Shown piece by piece: positions 7,820-18,276 of a stretch of 64,000 bases of DNA; within the stretch, counting starts at the first letter, position 1, and each line of letters opens with the position of its first letter. Source of the stretch: Stigmatella ashevillena (GTDB lineage Bacteria; Myxococcota; Myxococcia; Myxococcales; Myxococcaceae); NCBI RefSeq assembly GCF_028368975.1, contig NZ_JAQNDM010000002.1, positions 3,714,425-3,778,424 of the forward strand, in the 5' to 3' direction. The notes beneath the pieces are model-generated. The model made no database searches, was not told the origin of the DNA, and saw only the letters and a program-made list of their open reading frames with translations. A program made the position numbers and the translations under genes.

Positions 7820-10621
7820 TCAGCCGATGGTCGGCACGCAGGCGCACAGCGCCTCGTCGCACCGGGTGCCCGCGCCGCAAGTGTCATTGCAGTTGGCCGG
7901 GCAGACACACGTGTCCGTGGTCTCGTTGCACGTCAGGAGCTCATCGCAGTGATCCGGCTCGGTCTCGTCGTAGTCAGGGTCGTCCTGGCACGGCACGCCA
8001 CCGTTGGGATCCTTCTCCTGGTCAATCCAGTACTGGTACGACACCGCGGCCTGGGAGTTCTCGTTCGCCGGACGGCACGCACCAAACAGGGAGAGCGTGC
8101 GCGCACTGCCGTCGAAGTCGAAGCCATTGACGGTGCTGCGCGGCACGTTGTTCGCGTTGCAGGTATTGGCATCGCGCACCTCGCTCAGCGCCACCTTGAG
8201 GGACGCGCCAATGGGCGGCTTGAGGGTCTTGTAACCCGCGTTGCCGATGGCGTCCGCGATGATGGCATCCATCGACGTCCGGATGGAGTCATTGTCGATG
8301 ATGGAGCCCAGCACGCCACCCGTGGCGTTGACCACCGAGCCATTGCGCGCCTTCGAGACGCCTCCCGCCTGCGGGTTGAACTCACGTCCCGTGTTCGTGC
8401 TGTTGCAGGTCTGCCCCGTGCCGCATCCGCAGTAGCTGCCACCCGGGCAGATGATGCCGTGAACGGTGATGAGGCTGCCCGTCTTGTTGGTGGGAGTGAC
8501 CGGCGATACCACGCTTCCGAAGAAGTTGATGTAGGTCTGCACCGGCTCACAGCCAGTCCCCTCCTTCTCCTTGTTCCCTCCTTGGCCGCAGTTCTCGCTG
8601 CCATTGTTCACGCCTCGAGCGGTCTGGTCATCCGCGTCGCCGAGCAGCACGACCACCAAGGTGGCATCCCGACGGGCAAGGGTGGTCGACTCGGTCTCGG
8701 TCGGCGCCGTGCCAGGGGTGATGTCGTCAATGGCCTTCCGGGCCGCGCCGAGCACGCCTTCCGCGCCGTTGCCCGCGAGCCCTACCCAGCACCCGCCGCT
8801 CGCGCCTTCAATGGACTTGCCGTTGCTGTCCTCGCTGGGAGGCTTGAGCGCTCCGGGGCAGCTCGGGGCTTCCGGAGTCGACGGCACCAAGCTGCAGACA
8901 TTGTTCACGCAGTTGCTGTTGGTCGTGAGCCACGCCTTCACCTTGTTCACGTTCCGGGTGAAGCGCCGCAACGTGCTCGCGTTCGACCACGTCGTCCCGA
9001 AGTGGTAGGACGAGGAGACCATCGCCATGCGCCAGTCCAGGGACGAGGCGTTGAGCGAGTCCACCGCGGCGCTGGCCGTCGCGGCCAGGGCGTTCTGGGA
9101 GCTGGCCATCGAGCCGCTGTCATCCACGACGAAGAGGAAGTCCACCTTCGCCGCGGCCAGCTTGAACTGCTCGCACTGCACCGCCGTGGGCTCGCCAAAC
9201 TGCGCGAGCGCGGAGCCATCGGACAAGTCCTTGGCGGAGAAGGCCGCATCCGAGCTGCGGTTGGTTCCCGTCACGTTGGCCAGAGGCACCACCGCGACGA
9301 GCACCACGACGCTGTCGTTCGAGCGGTGCACGAAGAGCGCCTGGAGGCGGAAGTCACCCCCCACGCCCGCGGCTTCCGCGCTGAGCCGACCCGTGGAGTT
9401 GGGCACCAGTGCATTCACCAAGGCGTCCGTGCGGCGCTTGAGGTCCGTACCGGCCCCCGCCTGGTCATAGAACGCCTGCACGGCGTTGAAGCCGTCCCAC
9501 GTCTTGAACACCTGCGCGGTGCGGTTGGTCAGGTTGCCCGTGCCATTGATGGCGGCCCGCAGATCCTCCTCATCACCGAGCGGATCGGTGGAGCCCACCG
9601 GCGCGGCGCTACGGAAGGCCAGGAAGGCCACCTTGGTGGTGTTGTCGTAGCCCACCAGGCCCTTCACCTCGGCTCCGACCTTGATCTGCGTCACCTCCGT
9701 GAAGGTGGGCGGCAGAGCCAGCTTGAGGTCCGCGCCATCCTCGGCCTGGAAGGTCACCGGGCGCAGGTTGTTGATGGTGCACACCTGGCCCACGGGGCCG
9801 TTCGCGTCCCCGGCGTTGGGATCCAGCTCGCCCTGGTCCACCCCGCCGTTCTGGTTGGTGTCCTCGGCGCCATCGGGGATGCCATCGCCGTCCGAGTCCG
9901 GGTTCGTCGGGTTCGTCGTCGAACCTGGGTTCGAGTCCGGGATGAAGATGTTGGCGCAGGTGACCGGATCCGGGCTCACGGTGACCCCCGACTCCACGCC
10001 GTCCGAGATGCCGTCCCCATCGGTGTCGAAGCTGCGGGGATCGGTCTCGTTCGCGTCCTTCACGCCGTTGGCGTTCTGATCCTCGCCCTTCAGGGCGCCC
10101 TGGGTGGGGCCATCGATCAGACCGTCACAGTCCGTGTCCTTGAGCAGCGGATTGGTCTCGCCATCGTCCGCCTTGCCATTCTTGTTGGCATCCTCCACCC
10201 CGTCCCACAGCCCATCGCCATCCGTGTCATACGCGAGCGGGTTCGTCTGCCGCCGGGGATCCGAATCCAGCAGGAGATTGGGGCACGAGGTGCCCGCGAC
10301 CGCCTGCGTGACACCCACCTCGAGCCCGTCGGGCAGCCCGTCGTTGTCCGTGTCCGCGATTCCGGGATGCGTCTTTCCGCCTTCGCGCACCGTCTCGAAC
10401 TCGACCTTGTCGCTCAGGCCGTCACAGTCGGTGTCCTTCGTGTCGTTCTTGGGATCATTCGGATCCGTGGGCAGCGGCGGCGGTGGCGGCGGCGGCCCTC
10501 CTCCATCGGGGGTGCCAGTACCTCCGTCCGGTTTGGCGTCGGGGGAGTCCGAGCCGCAGGCAATCGCGGTCACCAGGACCGAGAGCAGCAGCGAGGCATG
10601 TAGCAATCTTTTCATTTTCAT
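7820..10621 (-). CDS. VWA and thrombospondin type-3 repeat lipoprotein, similar to adventurous gliding motility protein CglD
   Basis: A 933-residue exported lipoprotein: signal peptide ending in VTAIAC, then a Gly/Pro-rich linker with a run of seven prolines. Six aspartate-rich thrombospondin type-3 (calcium-binding) motifs span residues about 60-275 (DTDCDGLSD, DTDNDGLPD, DTDGDGLWD, DTDGDGISD, DSDGDGIPD and others). A von Willebrand A domain follows, with a MIDAS motif in DFLFVVDDSGSMASS and a long insert rich in paired cysteines. The tail is Cys-rich (CPANCNDTCGAGTRCDEALCAC). In Myxococcus xanthus, CglD is a contact-stimulatable gliding lipoprotein with the same TSP3 plus VWA combination, as I recall; the match here is by architecture, so orthology is not proven. 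An AGGAGGG precedes two possible starts (MKMKRLL, two codons apart). Confidence 0.75.
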   Translation of the reverse strand: MKMKRLLHASLLLSVLVTAIACGSDSPDAKPDGGTGTPDGGGPPPPPPPLPTDPNDPKNDTKDTDCDGLSDKVEFETVREGGKTHPGIADTDNDGLPDGLEVGVTQAVAGTSCPNLLLDSDPRRQTNPLAYDTDGDGLWDGVEDANKNGKADDGETNPLLKDTDCDGLIDGPTQGALKGEDQNANGVKDANETDPRSFDTDGDGISDGVESGVTVSPDPVTCANIFIPDSNPGSTTNPTNPDSDGDGIPDGAEDTNQNGGVDQGELDPNAGDANGPVGQVCTINNLRPVTFQAEDGADLKLALPPTFTEVTQIKVGAEVKGLVGYDNTTKVAFLAFRSAAPVGSTDPLGDEEDLRAAINGTGNLTNRTAQVFKTWDGFNAVQAFYDQAGAGTDLKRRTDALVNALVPNSTGRLSAEAAGVGGDFRLQALFVHRSNDSVVVLVAVVPLANVTGTNRSSDAAFSAKDLSDGSALAQFGEPTAVQCEQFKLAAAKVDFLFVVDDSGSMASSQNALAATASAAVDSLNASSLDWRMAMVSSSYHFGTTWSNASTLRRFTRNVNKVKAWLTTNSNCVNNVCSLVPSTPEAPSCPGALKPPSEDSNGKSIEGASGGCWVGLAGNGAEGVLGAARKAIDDITPGTAPTETESTTLARRDATLVVVLLGDADDQTARGVNNGSENCGQGGNKEKEGTGCEPVQTYINFFGSVVSPVTPTNKTGSLITVHGIICPGGSYCGCGTGQTCNSTNTGREFNPQAGGVSKARNGSVVNATGGVLGSIIDNDSIRTSMDAIIADAIGNAGYKTLKPPIGASLKVALSEVRDANTCNANNVPRSTVNGFDFDGSARTLSLFGACRPANENSQAAVSYQYWIDQEKDPNGGVPCQDDPDYDETEPDHCDELLTCNETTDTCVCPANCNDTCGAGTRCDEALCACVPTIG

Positions 10622-10912
10622 CGAGGCCCTCCTCTTCAGGATGGCATCACAGCGGGAGCCAGCCCTCCCGCGCGAGGCGTGGAACTCGCAACCATACGAC
10701 CCTCACAGGATGCCGCAATGTGCTCTCTGATGAGTTTCGTTGACATCACGATTTTACGATTTCAGCCGAGTTTTAGGCCTCGGAGACCGTTTGCTGTCAC
10801 GCACCTGTATCACCCCCTGAGTCGTTGACGGGGGCGGATCCAGGCCGATGTCACCTGAGCGACCCTGCGTCTATACTCGGCGCAGGTTTCCCCCGCCGAA
10901 AGAGGAGTCCCA
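10622..10912. other. Divergent intergenic region, AT-enriched, no gene seen
   Basis: These 291 bp separate the leftward VWA lipoprotein from the rightward cytochrome gene and must hold both promoters. The stretch 10731-10790 is AT-rich compared with its surroundings. A TTGACA occurs at 10740-10745 on the plus strand but has no good -10 at normal spacing. A TATACT at 10872-10877, about 36 bp before the cytochrome start, is a plausible -10 without a recognisable -35. I see no hairpin, repeat or small open frame with a ribosome-binding site. Confidence 0.4.
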
Positions 10913-11230
10913 ATGAAGACGCGGTATGCCCTGGTACTGGCCCTCAGCCTCGCCGCGAGCGCGCAGGCCGACGAGGTGGCCGATGTATGGAAGGCTAAGT
11001 GCAAGTCGTGCCACGGCGACGACGGCAAGGCCAAGACCAAGGTGGGCGAGCGCGAGAAGATCGATGATCTCTCCCTGCCCGAGTGGCAGAAGAACCACTC
11101 GGACGCCCGGATCCGGGAGGTCATCACCGAGGGTGTCGCTGACACCAAGATGAAGGGCTACAAGGACAAGCTCTCCTCGGAGGAGATTGACGCGCTGGTG
11201 AAGTACGTCCGAGGGCTCCAGGCGAAATAG
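10913..11230 (+). CDS. Small periplasmic class I c-type cytochrome
   Basis: A 105-residue protein with a cleavable signal peptide (MKTRYALVLALSLAASAQA) and one c-heme attachment site CKSCH in WKAKCKSCHGDDGKAK. A methionine in ADTKMKGYKDKL is in the right place for the distal iron ligand, and the ending EEIDALVKYVRGL is the usual C-terminal helix of this family. It would carry electrons in the periplasm. An AGAGGAG lies 8 bp upstream. It is single-domain and not tightly linked to an oxidase or reductase, so its partners are unknown. The next gene is 71 bp downstream on the same strand. Confidence 0.9.
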   Translation: MKTRYALVLALSLAASAQADEVADVWKAKCKSCHGDDGKAKTKVGEREKIDDLSLPEWQKNHSDARIREVITEGVADTKMKGYKDKLSSEEIDALVKYVRGLQAK

Positions 11231-11301
11231 TGGACCCCGGCGCGAACGAAGCCCGCAGAGGGTGCCCCACGCGCCCCCCCCACACGCTACGATAGGGCGG
11301 C

Positions 11302-12894
11302 ATGTGGCTCATCGTGAACCCAGGGCTGTCCAATGAGCAGCCGCTCCAGCTGCCCGAGGGACACTCCACCATTGGACGCACCGGAGAGAACACCTTCCGG
11401 GTGCTCCACCTGAGCCTGTCCCGGCGCCACGCACGGCTGGAGCGGATGGGCACACGCGTGGTGCTGGTGGACCTGGGCAGCAAGAATGGGACGCTCGTCA
11501 AAGGCACCCGCGTCGAGCGCTATGATTTGCGCGACGGGGACTCGTTCCAGTGTGGCGACGTGCTCTTCAAGCTCGCGTCCGTGCCGGAGGTGGTGGAGCC
11601 CACCCACGTCCAGGACTTGAAGACGCGCTTCTCCCTGCCCGCCATGGAGGATCTGCTGGAGCGCGAGCGGACCGCGGGGAGCCAATCCGCGCTGAAGGTC
11701 CGGCAGGCCCGGCAGGCGGCGCTCCGCTCCGCGGAGAAGTTGGAGGTGCTGCTCAAGGTGAGCCAGCTGCTGTCCTCCGCGGGCCCCATCGACGGACTGC
11801 TGGAGCGCATTGCCCAGCTCGTCTTTCAAATCCTGGATGTGGACCGGGTGGTCATCCTGCTGGTGGACCTGCCCAGCGGCGAGCTGCGCCCCCGGGTGGC
11901 GCGCTTCCTCACCGGCGAGGTGCCTTCCGGGCCCTTCTACAGCCAGCACGTCGTGGACTACGTGCGCACCCACTCGGTGGCGGCGCTCTTCGCGGATGCC
12001 CTGGATGATCCCCGGCTGACCGGCGCCGACTCCGTCATGTTGCAGTCCATCCGCTCGGCCATGTGCGTGCCGCTCAAGCCCCAGGACACGGTGCTGGGCG
12101 TGCTGTACGTGGACAACCTGGCCCGGGTCAACGGCTTCACCGAGGAGGATCTGGAGTTCCTCACCGCCTTCGGCAATCAGGCCGCCATCGCCCTGGAGAA
12201 CTCCCTGCTGTCCGAGCGGCTGGCGGAAGAGGCCGCGCTGCGCACCGCGTACCTGCGCTTCTTTCCGCCTCCGGTCATCAAGAAGCTGCGCAGCGCGCGC
12301 GGCGCCCCGCTGGACATCGTCGAGACGGAGGTGACCGTCCTCTTCTCGGACATCACCGGCTTCACCTCCTTGTCCTCCTCCCTGAACCCCCGCCAGGTGG
12401 TGGACCTGCTCAACGAGTACTTCCCCGTCATGGCCGACATCGTCTTCCGCCACGAGGGGACGCTCGAGAAGTACATCGGCGATGCGCTGATGGCGGTGTG
12501 GGGCGCGCCGTTCTCCCAGCCGGATGACGCGGACCGGGCCCTGCGCGCCGCGGTGGAGATGCAACGCGCGCTGGCGGACCTGAATGCCCACTGGCGCGAG
12601 CAGGGCCGGCCCGAGATCCAGATCCATGTCGGGCTCAACACGGGCCGGGTCGCCGCGGGCAACATCGGCTCGGAGCATTACCTGCAATACGCCACCATCG
12701 GAGATGCCACCAACGTCGCCAGCCGCGTCTGTGACGCCACCCACCCCTCGGAGATCTGCCTCTCCGAGGCCACGCTCCAGCGTTGTCAGGCATGCACCTG
12801 GCCCCTGACGAAGCTGCCGCCCATCCAGGTCAAGGGCAAGACGGAGCCCCTGACGCTGTACCGGCTGGAGTGGCGGGACGCGGCCACGCGCTGA
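11302..12894 (+). CDS. FHA-GAF-class III adenylate/guanylate cyclase
   Basis: A 530-residue cytoplasmic signalling enzyme. Residues about 20-95 form an FHA phosphothreonine-binding domain (HSTIGRTGENTF, LSRRHARLE, DLGSKNGTLV). A GAF domain occupies about 155-310. The class III cyclase catalytic domain (about 335-510) has the first metal Asp in VLFSDITGF, the second in YIGDALMAVWG, the purine-binding Lys in LEKYIGD, and the transition-state Asn/Arg in GDATNVASR. FHA input suggests control by a Ser/Thr kinase, a common theme in myxobacteria. The position that usually carries Asp or Thr for adenine recognition reads Ala in LQYATIGDATN, so ATP versus GTP preference should not be assumed. It ends 22 bp from a convergent histidine kinase. 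Confidence 0.9.
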   Translation: MWLIVNPGLSNEQPLQLPEGHSTIGRTGENTFRVLHLSLSRRHARLERMGTRVVLVDLGSKNGTLVKGTRVERYDLRDGDSFQCGDVLFKLASVPEVVEPTHVQDLKTRFSLPAMEDLLERERTAGSQSALKVRQARQAALRSAEKLEVLLKVSQLLSSAGPIDGLLERIAQLVFQILDVDRVVILLVDLPSGELRPRVARFLTGEVPSGPFYSQHVVDYVRTHSVAALFADALDDPRLTGADSVMLQSIRSAMCVPLKPQDTVLGVLYVDNLARVNGFTEEDLEFLTAFGNQAAIALENSLLSERLAEEAALRTAYLRFFPPPVIKKLRSARGAPLDIVETEVTVLFSDITGFTSLSSSLNPRQVVDLLNEYFPVMADIVFRHEGTLEKYIGDALMAVWGAPFSQPDDADRALRAAVEMQRALADLNAHWREQGRPEIQIHVGLNTGRVAAGNIGSEHYLQYATIGDATNVASRVCDATHPSEICLSEATLQRCQACTWPLTKLPPIQVKGKTEPLTLYRLEWRDAATR

Positions 12895-12916
12895 GGGCTG
12901 CTTCCCGTGGGCCCCC

Positions 12917-14455
12917 TCAGCTGGCCGCCGCGCCACACTCCTGCTCCACGGAGGCGCCCTCATCCACCATGCCCCCGGCCGCCGGGACCGAGCGCGGCAG
13001 CAGCACGATGAACCGGGTTCCCTCCTCGAGCGTGGAGGAGACCTCGACGCCTCCTCCATGGGCCTGGATGATCTGCGCGACGATGTAGAGCCCCAGCCCC
13101 AGCCCCAGTCCGGACTGCGGCGCGGGTCCCCGGCCGGCCCGGAAGAAAGGCTCGAAGAGCCGCGGGCGCAGCTCCTCGGGAATGGGCTGCCCCACGTTGT
13201 GCACCTCGATGCGCTGGAGGACTTCCAAGCCCTCCAGGCGCACCCGGATGGGCGTCCCCGCGGGGCTGTGCTGGAGGGCATTGGCCACCAGGTTGGAGAG
13301 CACCTGGGCCATCCGCTCCGGATCCCAGAAGCCCCGGCAGTTTCCACGCACCTCCAGGTGGATGGACCGGCCCGGAGAGGCCAGCTCCAGCTCGCCGATG
13401 ACCTGCCGGCACACTTCGTCCAGGGCAACCTCTCCGGGGCGCAAGGGGATGCCTCCGCCCATGCGCGCGCGGGTGAGATCCACCAACTGCCTCACCATCC
13501 TCGCCATCCGCCCGGCGCTGCCCTCGATGCGCTCCAGCCCCCGCCGCGTCTCGGGCGGAAGGGTGTCCCGGGCCAACAGGGCCGCCGAGGTCAACCGGAT
13601 GGCCGCCAGCGGATTGCCCAGATCGTGGCCCAGCATCCCGATGAAGCGCTCGCGGCAACGGCCCTCCTGGGCCTGCTGCAGCTCCTGGCGCCGCTGCACG
13701 GTGACATCCCGGCTGATGCCGAACACCCCGTACCGCTCTCCTTCCGGGCCCCGGAGCACGCCCCGGCTCGACTGCCAGATGCAACCGAACCCCGGGCCGC
13801 TGTCGGCCCCCTCGAAGAGGGCCGTCTGACCCGAGGTGAGCACCGCCAAGTCCTGGCACGTGACCGCGGTGGCGGCCTCGCTTCCGGCCAGCCCTCCCAG
13901 CAGTTCCTTGTCCGTGCGCCCCAGGATCTGCTCCGGGGGCTGCCCGAAGGCCCTCGCCGCCGCGGGGTTGAGCAGGATGTACTGCCCCGCGAGGTTCTTC
14001 GCGAACACCGCATCCGAGGTGTCCTCGATGATGGCCTTCAGGATCTCCCAGCCGTGGGCCGAGTCCTGCGTTGCCCCGTCTCGCGGGGAGAGGTCCTCCA
14101 GAAAGAGCGTGAGGCCCCCCTCACAGGGAGCCGCCCGCGCCACCCACCTCCCCGCTCCAGGAGGCGCCGCGCGGGAGAACCGCCTCACCTCCGGCACCTG
14201 GCACTCCGTGACCCGCACGCATGTTTCGAAGAGGCCGCACTCGGCGCCCCAGGGGGAGGCCTCCAACAACCGGTCTCCTGGCAGCGGCAGGCCGCGGGCG
14301 CCTCCCTCCCGCGCCAGCCCGGGCGAGGCGTCCACGCACTCGAAGTCAATGAGGGCCCCTTCGGGAGAACGAATCTCCCGGAGCCTCATCCAGTCTTCCC
14401 CTGCGGCCGACCCTCTTCCCTCCGAAAGCGGCTTCGTCTGTCTCCGGAATCGCAT
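12917..14455 (-). CDS. PAS-domain sensor histidine kinase (cytoplasmic)
   Basis: A 512-residue protein with no membrane segment. The first 140 residues are unassigned and may be a degenerate PAS-like fold. A PAS domain follows (EILKAIIEDTSDAVFAKNLA). A HisKA dimerisation domain carries the phospho-acceptor His in FIGMLGHDLGNPLAAIRL, and an HATPase domain has the N box LSNLVANALQHSP and G boxes (GLGLGLGLYIVAQII). The glycine box has an unusual triple GLGLGLG. No cognate response regulator is adjacent, so it is an orphan kinase, as is usual in myxobacteria. It is divergent from mfd across 183 bp with no other feature seen. Confidence 0.9.
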   Translation of the reverse strand: MRFRRQTKPLSEGRGSAAGEDWMRLREIRSPEGALIDFECVDASPGLAREGGARGLPLPGDRLLEASPWGAECGLFETCVRVTECQVPEVRRFSRAAPPGAGRWVARAAPCEGGLTLFLEDLSPRDGATQDSAHGWEILKAIIEDTSDAVFAKNLAGQYILLNPAAARAFGQPPEQILGRTDKELLGGLAGSEAATAVTCQDLAVLTSGQTALFEGADSGPGFGCIWQSSRGVLRGPEGERYGVFGISRDVTVQRRQELQQAQEGRCRERFIGMLGHDLGNPLAAIRLTSAALLARDTLPPETRRGLERIEGSAGRMARMVRQLVDLTRARMGGGIPLRPGEVALDEVCRQVIGELELASPGRSIHLEVRGNCRGFWDPERMAQVLSNLVANALQHSPAGTPIRVRLEGLEVLQRIEVHNVGQPIPEELRPRLFEPFFRAGRGPAPQSGLGLGLGLYIVAQIIQAHGGGVEVSSTLEEGTRFIVLLPRSVPAAGGMVDEGASVEQECGAAAS

Positions 14456-14638
14456 GGCTCGCCTCGTGGCGTCTCCAAACCTGGGGCCTCAGCCTATCGC
14501 TCGTTTCAAGCCAATAAACCGCCCTGCTCCTCCAGGTGTCAGGCATCCATCGGGTGGCAACATCCACCGAACAGTCGAACCTTTCCGGGGTGCGCCCGGC
14601 GACAGGTCTCCCGTTGACCCCGGCCCCAGGCGGCCCCT

Positions 14639-17600
14639 ATGACGCGAGGCCTCAGGAATCCCGGAATGGATACCCCCTTCAGCCAGACAGCCGGTTCAGA
14701 GGCGTTGCGCGGTGTCACCCCTCCCACCGGAGATCCTTTCGCCCGGCTGCTGGAGCGGCTTCAGCCGGGCCACCGCGGCCGGACCCAGGGGCTGCACGGC
14801 GCCGCGCGCGGCCACGTGCTGGCCCGCCTCTCCCGCACCCTCCAGGCACCGCTCGTCTGCGTGGCGGTGGACGAGGAGGCGGCGGACGCCCTGGCCAGTG
14901 ACCTGGCCTTCTTCCTGGGAGGCAGCGGCACGCTGCTCGCCCCCCATGTGCTCCGCCTGCCCGCGGACGAGGTGCTCCCCTACGACGAGCTGTCGCCGGA
15001 ACCGCACATCGTCAGCGAACGGTTGGGGAGTCTCTTCCACCTGAGCCAGGGCACGCGCTTTCCCGCCCTGGTGCTCTCGCTGCGCGCCCTGCTGCGCCGG
15101 GTGTTGCCCGTGTCCACGATGGCCGGGCTGGCACAGCGCATCACCACGGGCCAGGACTTCGACCGGGATTCCCTGGCCCGCCAGCTCGTCCTCATGGGCT
15201 ATCAGTCCAGTCCGCTCGTGGAGGATCCGGGCACCTTCTCCGTGCGCGGCGGCATCCTGGATGTGTTCAGCCCGATCTACGAGCGCCCCGTGCGGTTCGA
15301 GTTCTTCGGCGACACCATCGAGTCCATCCGCCTCTTCGAGCCGGACAGCCAGCGCACCGTGGACTCACTCAAGGCGGTGGACCTGGTGCCCGCGCGCGAA
15401 CTGCTCCTCACCGAGCAGACCCGCGCGAAGGCCGAGGCCACCGCCCGCGCCGTGGCGGATCACATCAACCTGCCCACCACCAAGCTCCGGGAGCGCCTGG
15501 AGGCCTTGCGCGAAGGGCTGCCGGGCTTTGGCCTGGAAGGGCTGCTCCCAGGCTTCTTCGAGGGAGGACTGGCCACCCTCTTCGACTACCTGCGCCTGTG
15601 GAGCCGCGAGCCCGTCTTCTACTTCGATGATCCCGTGGGGTTGGACCGGGCCGCCACCGACCTGTGGGAGGAGCTGGAGCGCTCCCACCAGGAAGCCGAC
15701 GCGCGGCAGGACCTGACGCTCCCCCCGTCCGAGCACTTCCTCACCCGCGAGCAGGCCGATGCGCAGCTGGTCGGCTTGCGCGTGGTGGAGGGCGGGGGCC
15801 TGGCGTTGACCCCCAGCGAGCAGCCTCCCGTCCTCTTCTCCTTTGGAGGCACGCAGGACCTGCGCGAGGCCATCCTTGCCCACCACGGTGAGGAGGGCGC
15901 CCTCACCCCGCTGGTGGAGCGGCTCCAGCGGTGGCGGGACATGCACGTGGCCTGCGCCATCGCCTGTGGAACCCTGAGTCAGGCGGACCGGCTCAAGCGC
16001 CTGCTGCTGGACCGGAACCTCATGGTCCGCATCCACGAGGAGCCCCTGAAGGACGCGGCCAAGCTCTACGAGCCCTCGGTCTACGCCCACCTTTATACGG
16101 GCGAGGTGAGCCACGGCTTCGTGGATGGTGCCGGGGGGCTCGCGGTGCTCGCCGACGAGGAGATCTTCGGCGTGCGCGCCCGGCGCCGCGTGCGCCGCTC
16201 CAAGAAGTCGGAGGCCTTCGGCGCGGGCTTCAAGGACCTCAAGGAAGGCGACCTCATCGTCCACACCGACTTCGGCATCGGCCGCTACGCGGGCCTGACG
16301 AAGATGCAGGTGAACAACGTGCCCGGCGACTTCCTCGTGCTGGAGTACGCGGGGCGGGACAAGATCTACCTGCCCGTGGGCCGCATGCGGCTCATCCAGA
16401 AGTTCACCGGCGGAGACCCCAGCCAGGTCCAGCTCGACAAGCTGGGCACCCCCGGCTGGGAGAAGACCAAGAAGCGCGTCAAGGAGCAGTTGCTGAAGAT
16501 GGCCGCGGAGCTGCTCCAGCTCGCCGCCGCCCGCAAGGCCCACCCAGGCCATGCCTTCTCCGCGCCCGACCGCTACTTCGCCCAGTTCGAGGCGGACTTC
16601 GAGTTCGAGGAGACGCCGGACCAGGCCAAGGCCATCGAGGATGTGCTCGCGGACATGCAGAAGGCCATCCCCATGGACCGGCTGGTCTGCGGAGACGTGG
16701 GCTACGGCAAGACGGAGGTGGCCATGCGGGCGGCCTTCAAGGCCGCGCTCGACCGCAAGCAGGTGGCGGTGCTGGTGCCCACCACCGTGCTGGCCCAGCA
16801 GCACTTCCTCTCCTTCAAGAAGCGCTTCAAGGACTACCCCATCACCGTGGAGGTCATCTCCGGCCTGAAGAAGGCACCCGAGGTGCGGGAGCTCCTCAAG
16901 CGGGCCAAGGAGGGCCGGGTCGACATCCTCATCGGCACGCACAAGCTGCTCGGCGGCGATGTGGCCTTCAAGGACCTGGGCCTGCTCATCGTCGATGAGG
17001 AACAGCGCTTTGGCGTGAAGCAGAAGGAGCAGCTCAAGCGGCTGCGGACTCAAGTGGATGTGCTCACGCTGACGGCCACCCCCATTCCGCGCACGCTCCA
17101 CATGTCCATGTCCGGCGTGCGCGACATGAGCATCATCGCCACCCCGCCGCAGGACCGGCGCGCCATCCGCACCTTCGTGATGAAGTTCGATCCCCAGGTC
17201 ATCCAGGAGGCCATCCAGCGCGAGGTGGCCCGCGGCGGCCAAGTGTTCTTCGTGCACAACCGCGTGCAGTCCATCGCCTCCATGGAGAAGCTGCTCCGGG
17301 AGCTGGTCCCCAAGGTCACCATCGGCGTGGCCCACGGGCAGATGGGCGAGGGCCAGCTCGAGAAGGTCATGCTGGCGTTCACCGAGAAGCAGTACCAGGT
17401 GCTGCTGTGCACCTCCATCATCGAGAGCGGCATCGACATCTCCAGCGCCAACACGATGATCATCAACCGCGCGGACGCCTTCGGCCTGGCGCAGCTCTAC
17501 CAGTTGCGCGGGCGCGTGGGCCGCTCCAAGGAGCGCGCGTACGCGTACCTGCTGGTGCCTGCCCGGCGCGCCGTGACGCGCGATGCGCAGCGCCGCCTGG

Positions 17601-18250
17601 AGGTCCTCCAGAACTTCACCGAGCTGGGCGCGGGCTTCTCCATCGCCAGCCATGACCTGGAGATCCGCGGCGCGGGCAACCTCCTGGGGGACAAGCAGTC
17701 CGGGGCCATCGCGGAGATCGGCTTCGACATGTACGCCCAGCTCCTGGAAGAGGCCGTGTCGGAGATGCAGGGCCAACCGCCCCGCGTGCAGATCGAACCC
17801 GACATCACCCTGCCCATGCCCGCCCTCATCCCGGACGACTACGTGCCGGATGTGCACCAGCGGCTCGTCTTCTACAAGCGCTTCAGCCAGGCCAGCCACC
17901 CGGACGAAATCACCGATCTGCGGGCCGAACTGGTGGACCGCTTCGGCGAGGCCCCCGACGAGGTGGACAGCCTCTCGGAGGTGACGCTGCTGAAGATCGA
18001 CATGAGGGATCTGCGGCTCCGGGCCCTGGAGGGGACGGCCGGGCGGCTGGTGGTGACGCTGGGGGCCGATGCCCTCCTGGATGGCCCCAAGGTGGCGGCG
18101 CTGGTGCAGCGCTCCAAGGGCGTCTACCGGCTCACCCCGGACATGAAGCTCGTCACCCGGGTGCCGGAAGGAACCCAGGGCCCCGCCCTCATCGTCGAGG
18201 CCAAGAAGGTGCTGAAAGACTTGAGCGCCTGCGCGCTTCCCCAGGCGTAG
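14639..18250 (+). CDS. mfd: Transcription-repair coupling factor Mfd
   Basis: A 1,203-residue ATP-dependent translocase that removes RNA polymerase stalled at lesions and recruits UvrA. Order of parts: UvrB-homology region (about 30-350, ending in the YPREPVF-like [10 protein letters not shown] area); a CarD/RNA-polymerase-interaction domain (about 530-600; [20 protein letters not shown]); RecG-like SF2 motor with Walker [17 protein letters not shown] (about residue 685) and Walker B DEEQRFG (about 785); motif VI region [19 protein letters not shown]; and a C-terminal TRCF domain ([14 protein letters not shown]). Length is as expected for the family. A second ATG nine codons in (MDTPFSQ) is an alternative start. 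It stands alone, without an operon partner. Confidence 0.98.
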   Translation: MTRGLRNPGMDTPFSQTAGSEALRGVTPPTGDPFARLLERLQPGHRGRTQGLHGAARGHVLARLSRTLQAPLVCVAVDEEAADALASDLAFFLGGSGTLLAPHVLRLPADEVLPYDELSPEPHIVSERLGSLFHLSQGTRFPALVLSLRALLRRVLPVSTMAGLAQRITTGQDFDRDSLARQLVLMGYQSSPLVEDPGTFSVRGGILDVFSPIYERPVRFEFFGDTIESIRLFEPDSQRTVDSLKAVDLVPARELLLTEQTRAKAEATARAVADHINLPTTKLRERLEALREGLPGFGLEGLLPGFFEGGLATLFDYLRLWSREPVFYFDDPVGLDRAATDLWEELERSHQEADARQDLTLPPSEHFLTREQADAQLVGLRVVEGGGLALTPSEQPPVLFSFGGTQDLREAILAHHGEEGALTPLVERLQRWRDMHVACAIACGTLSQADRLKRLLLDRNLMVRIHEEPLKDAAKLYEPSVYAHLYTGEVSHGFVDGAGGLAVLADEEIFGVRARRRVRRSKKSEAFGAGFKDLKEGDLIVHTDFGIGRYAGLTKMQVNNVPGDFLVLEYAGRDKIYLPVGRMRLIQKFTGGDPSQVQLDKLGTPGWEKTKKRVKEQLLKMAAELLQLAAARKAHPGHAFSAPDRYFAQFEADFEFEETPDQAKAIEDVLADMQKAIPMDRLVCGDVGYGKTEVAMRAAFKAALDRKQVAVLVPTTVLAQQHFLSFKKRFKDYPITVEVISGLKKAPEVRELLKRAKEGRVDILIGTHKLLGGDVAFKDLGLLIVDEEQRFGVKQKEQLKRLRTQVDVLTLTATPIPRTLHMSMSGVRDMSIIATPPQDRRAIRTFVMKFDPQVIQEAIQREVARGGQVFFVHNRVQSIASMEKLLRELVPKVTIGVAHGQMGEGQLEKVMLAFTEKQYQVLLCTSIIESGIDISSANTMIINRADAFGLAQLYQLRGRVGRSKERAYAYLLVPARRAVTRDAQRRLEVLQNFTELGAGFSIASHDLEIRGAGNLLGDKQSGAIAEIGFDMYAQLLEEAVSEMQGQPPRVQIEPDITLPMPALIPDDYVPDVHQRLVFYKRFSQASHPDEITDLRAELVDRFGEAPDEVDSLSEVTLLKIDMRDLRLRALEGTAGRLVVTLGADALLDGPKVAALVQRSKGVYRLTPDMKLVTRVPEGTQGPALIVEAKKVLKDLSACALPQA

Positions 18251-18276
18251 GCGACCCTGCCGCCCGCCTCACGGGC

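Noticed and set aside
10740-10760. TTGACA followed by TACGAT as a promoter
   Set aside because: Spacing is only about 9-10 bp, too short for a sigma-70 promoter, and no other -10 fits.
15365-17899. An 844-codon minus-strand frame antisense to mfd
   Set aside because: mfd is unmistakable on the plus strand; the antisense translation has no recognisable domain.
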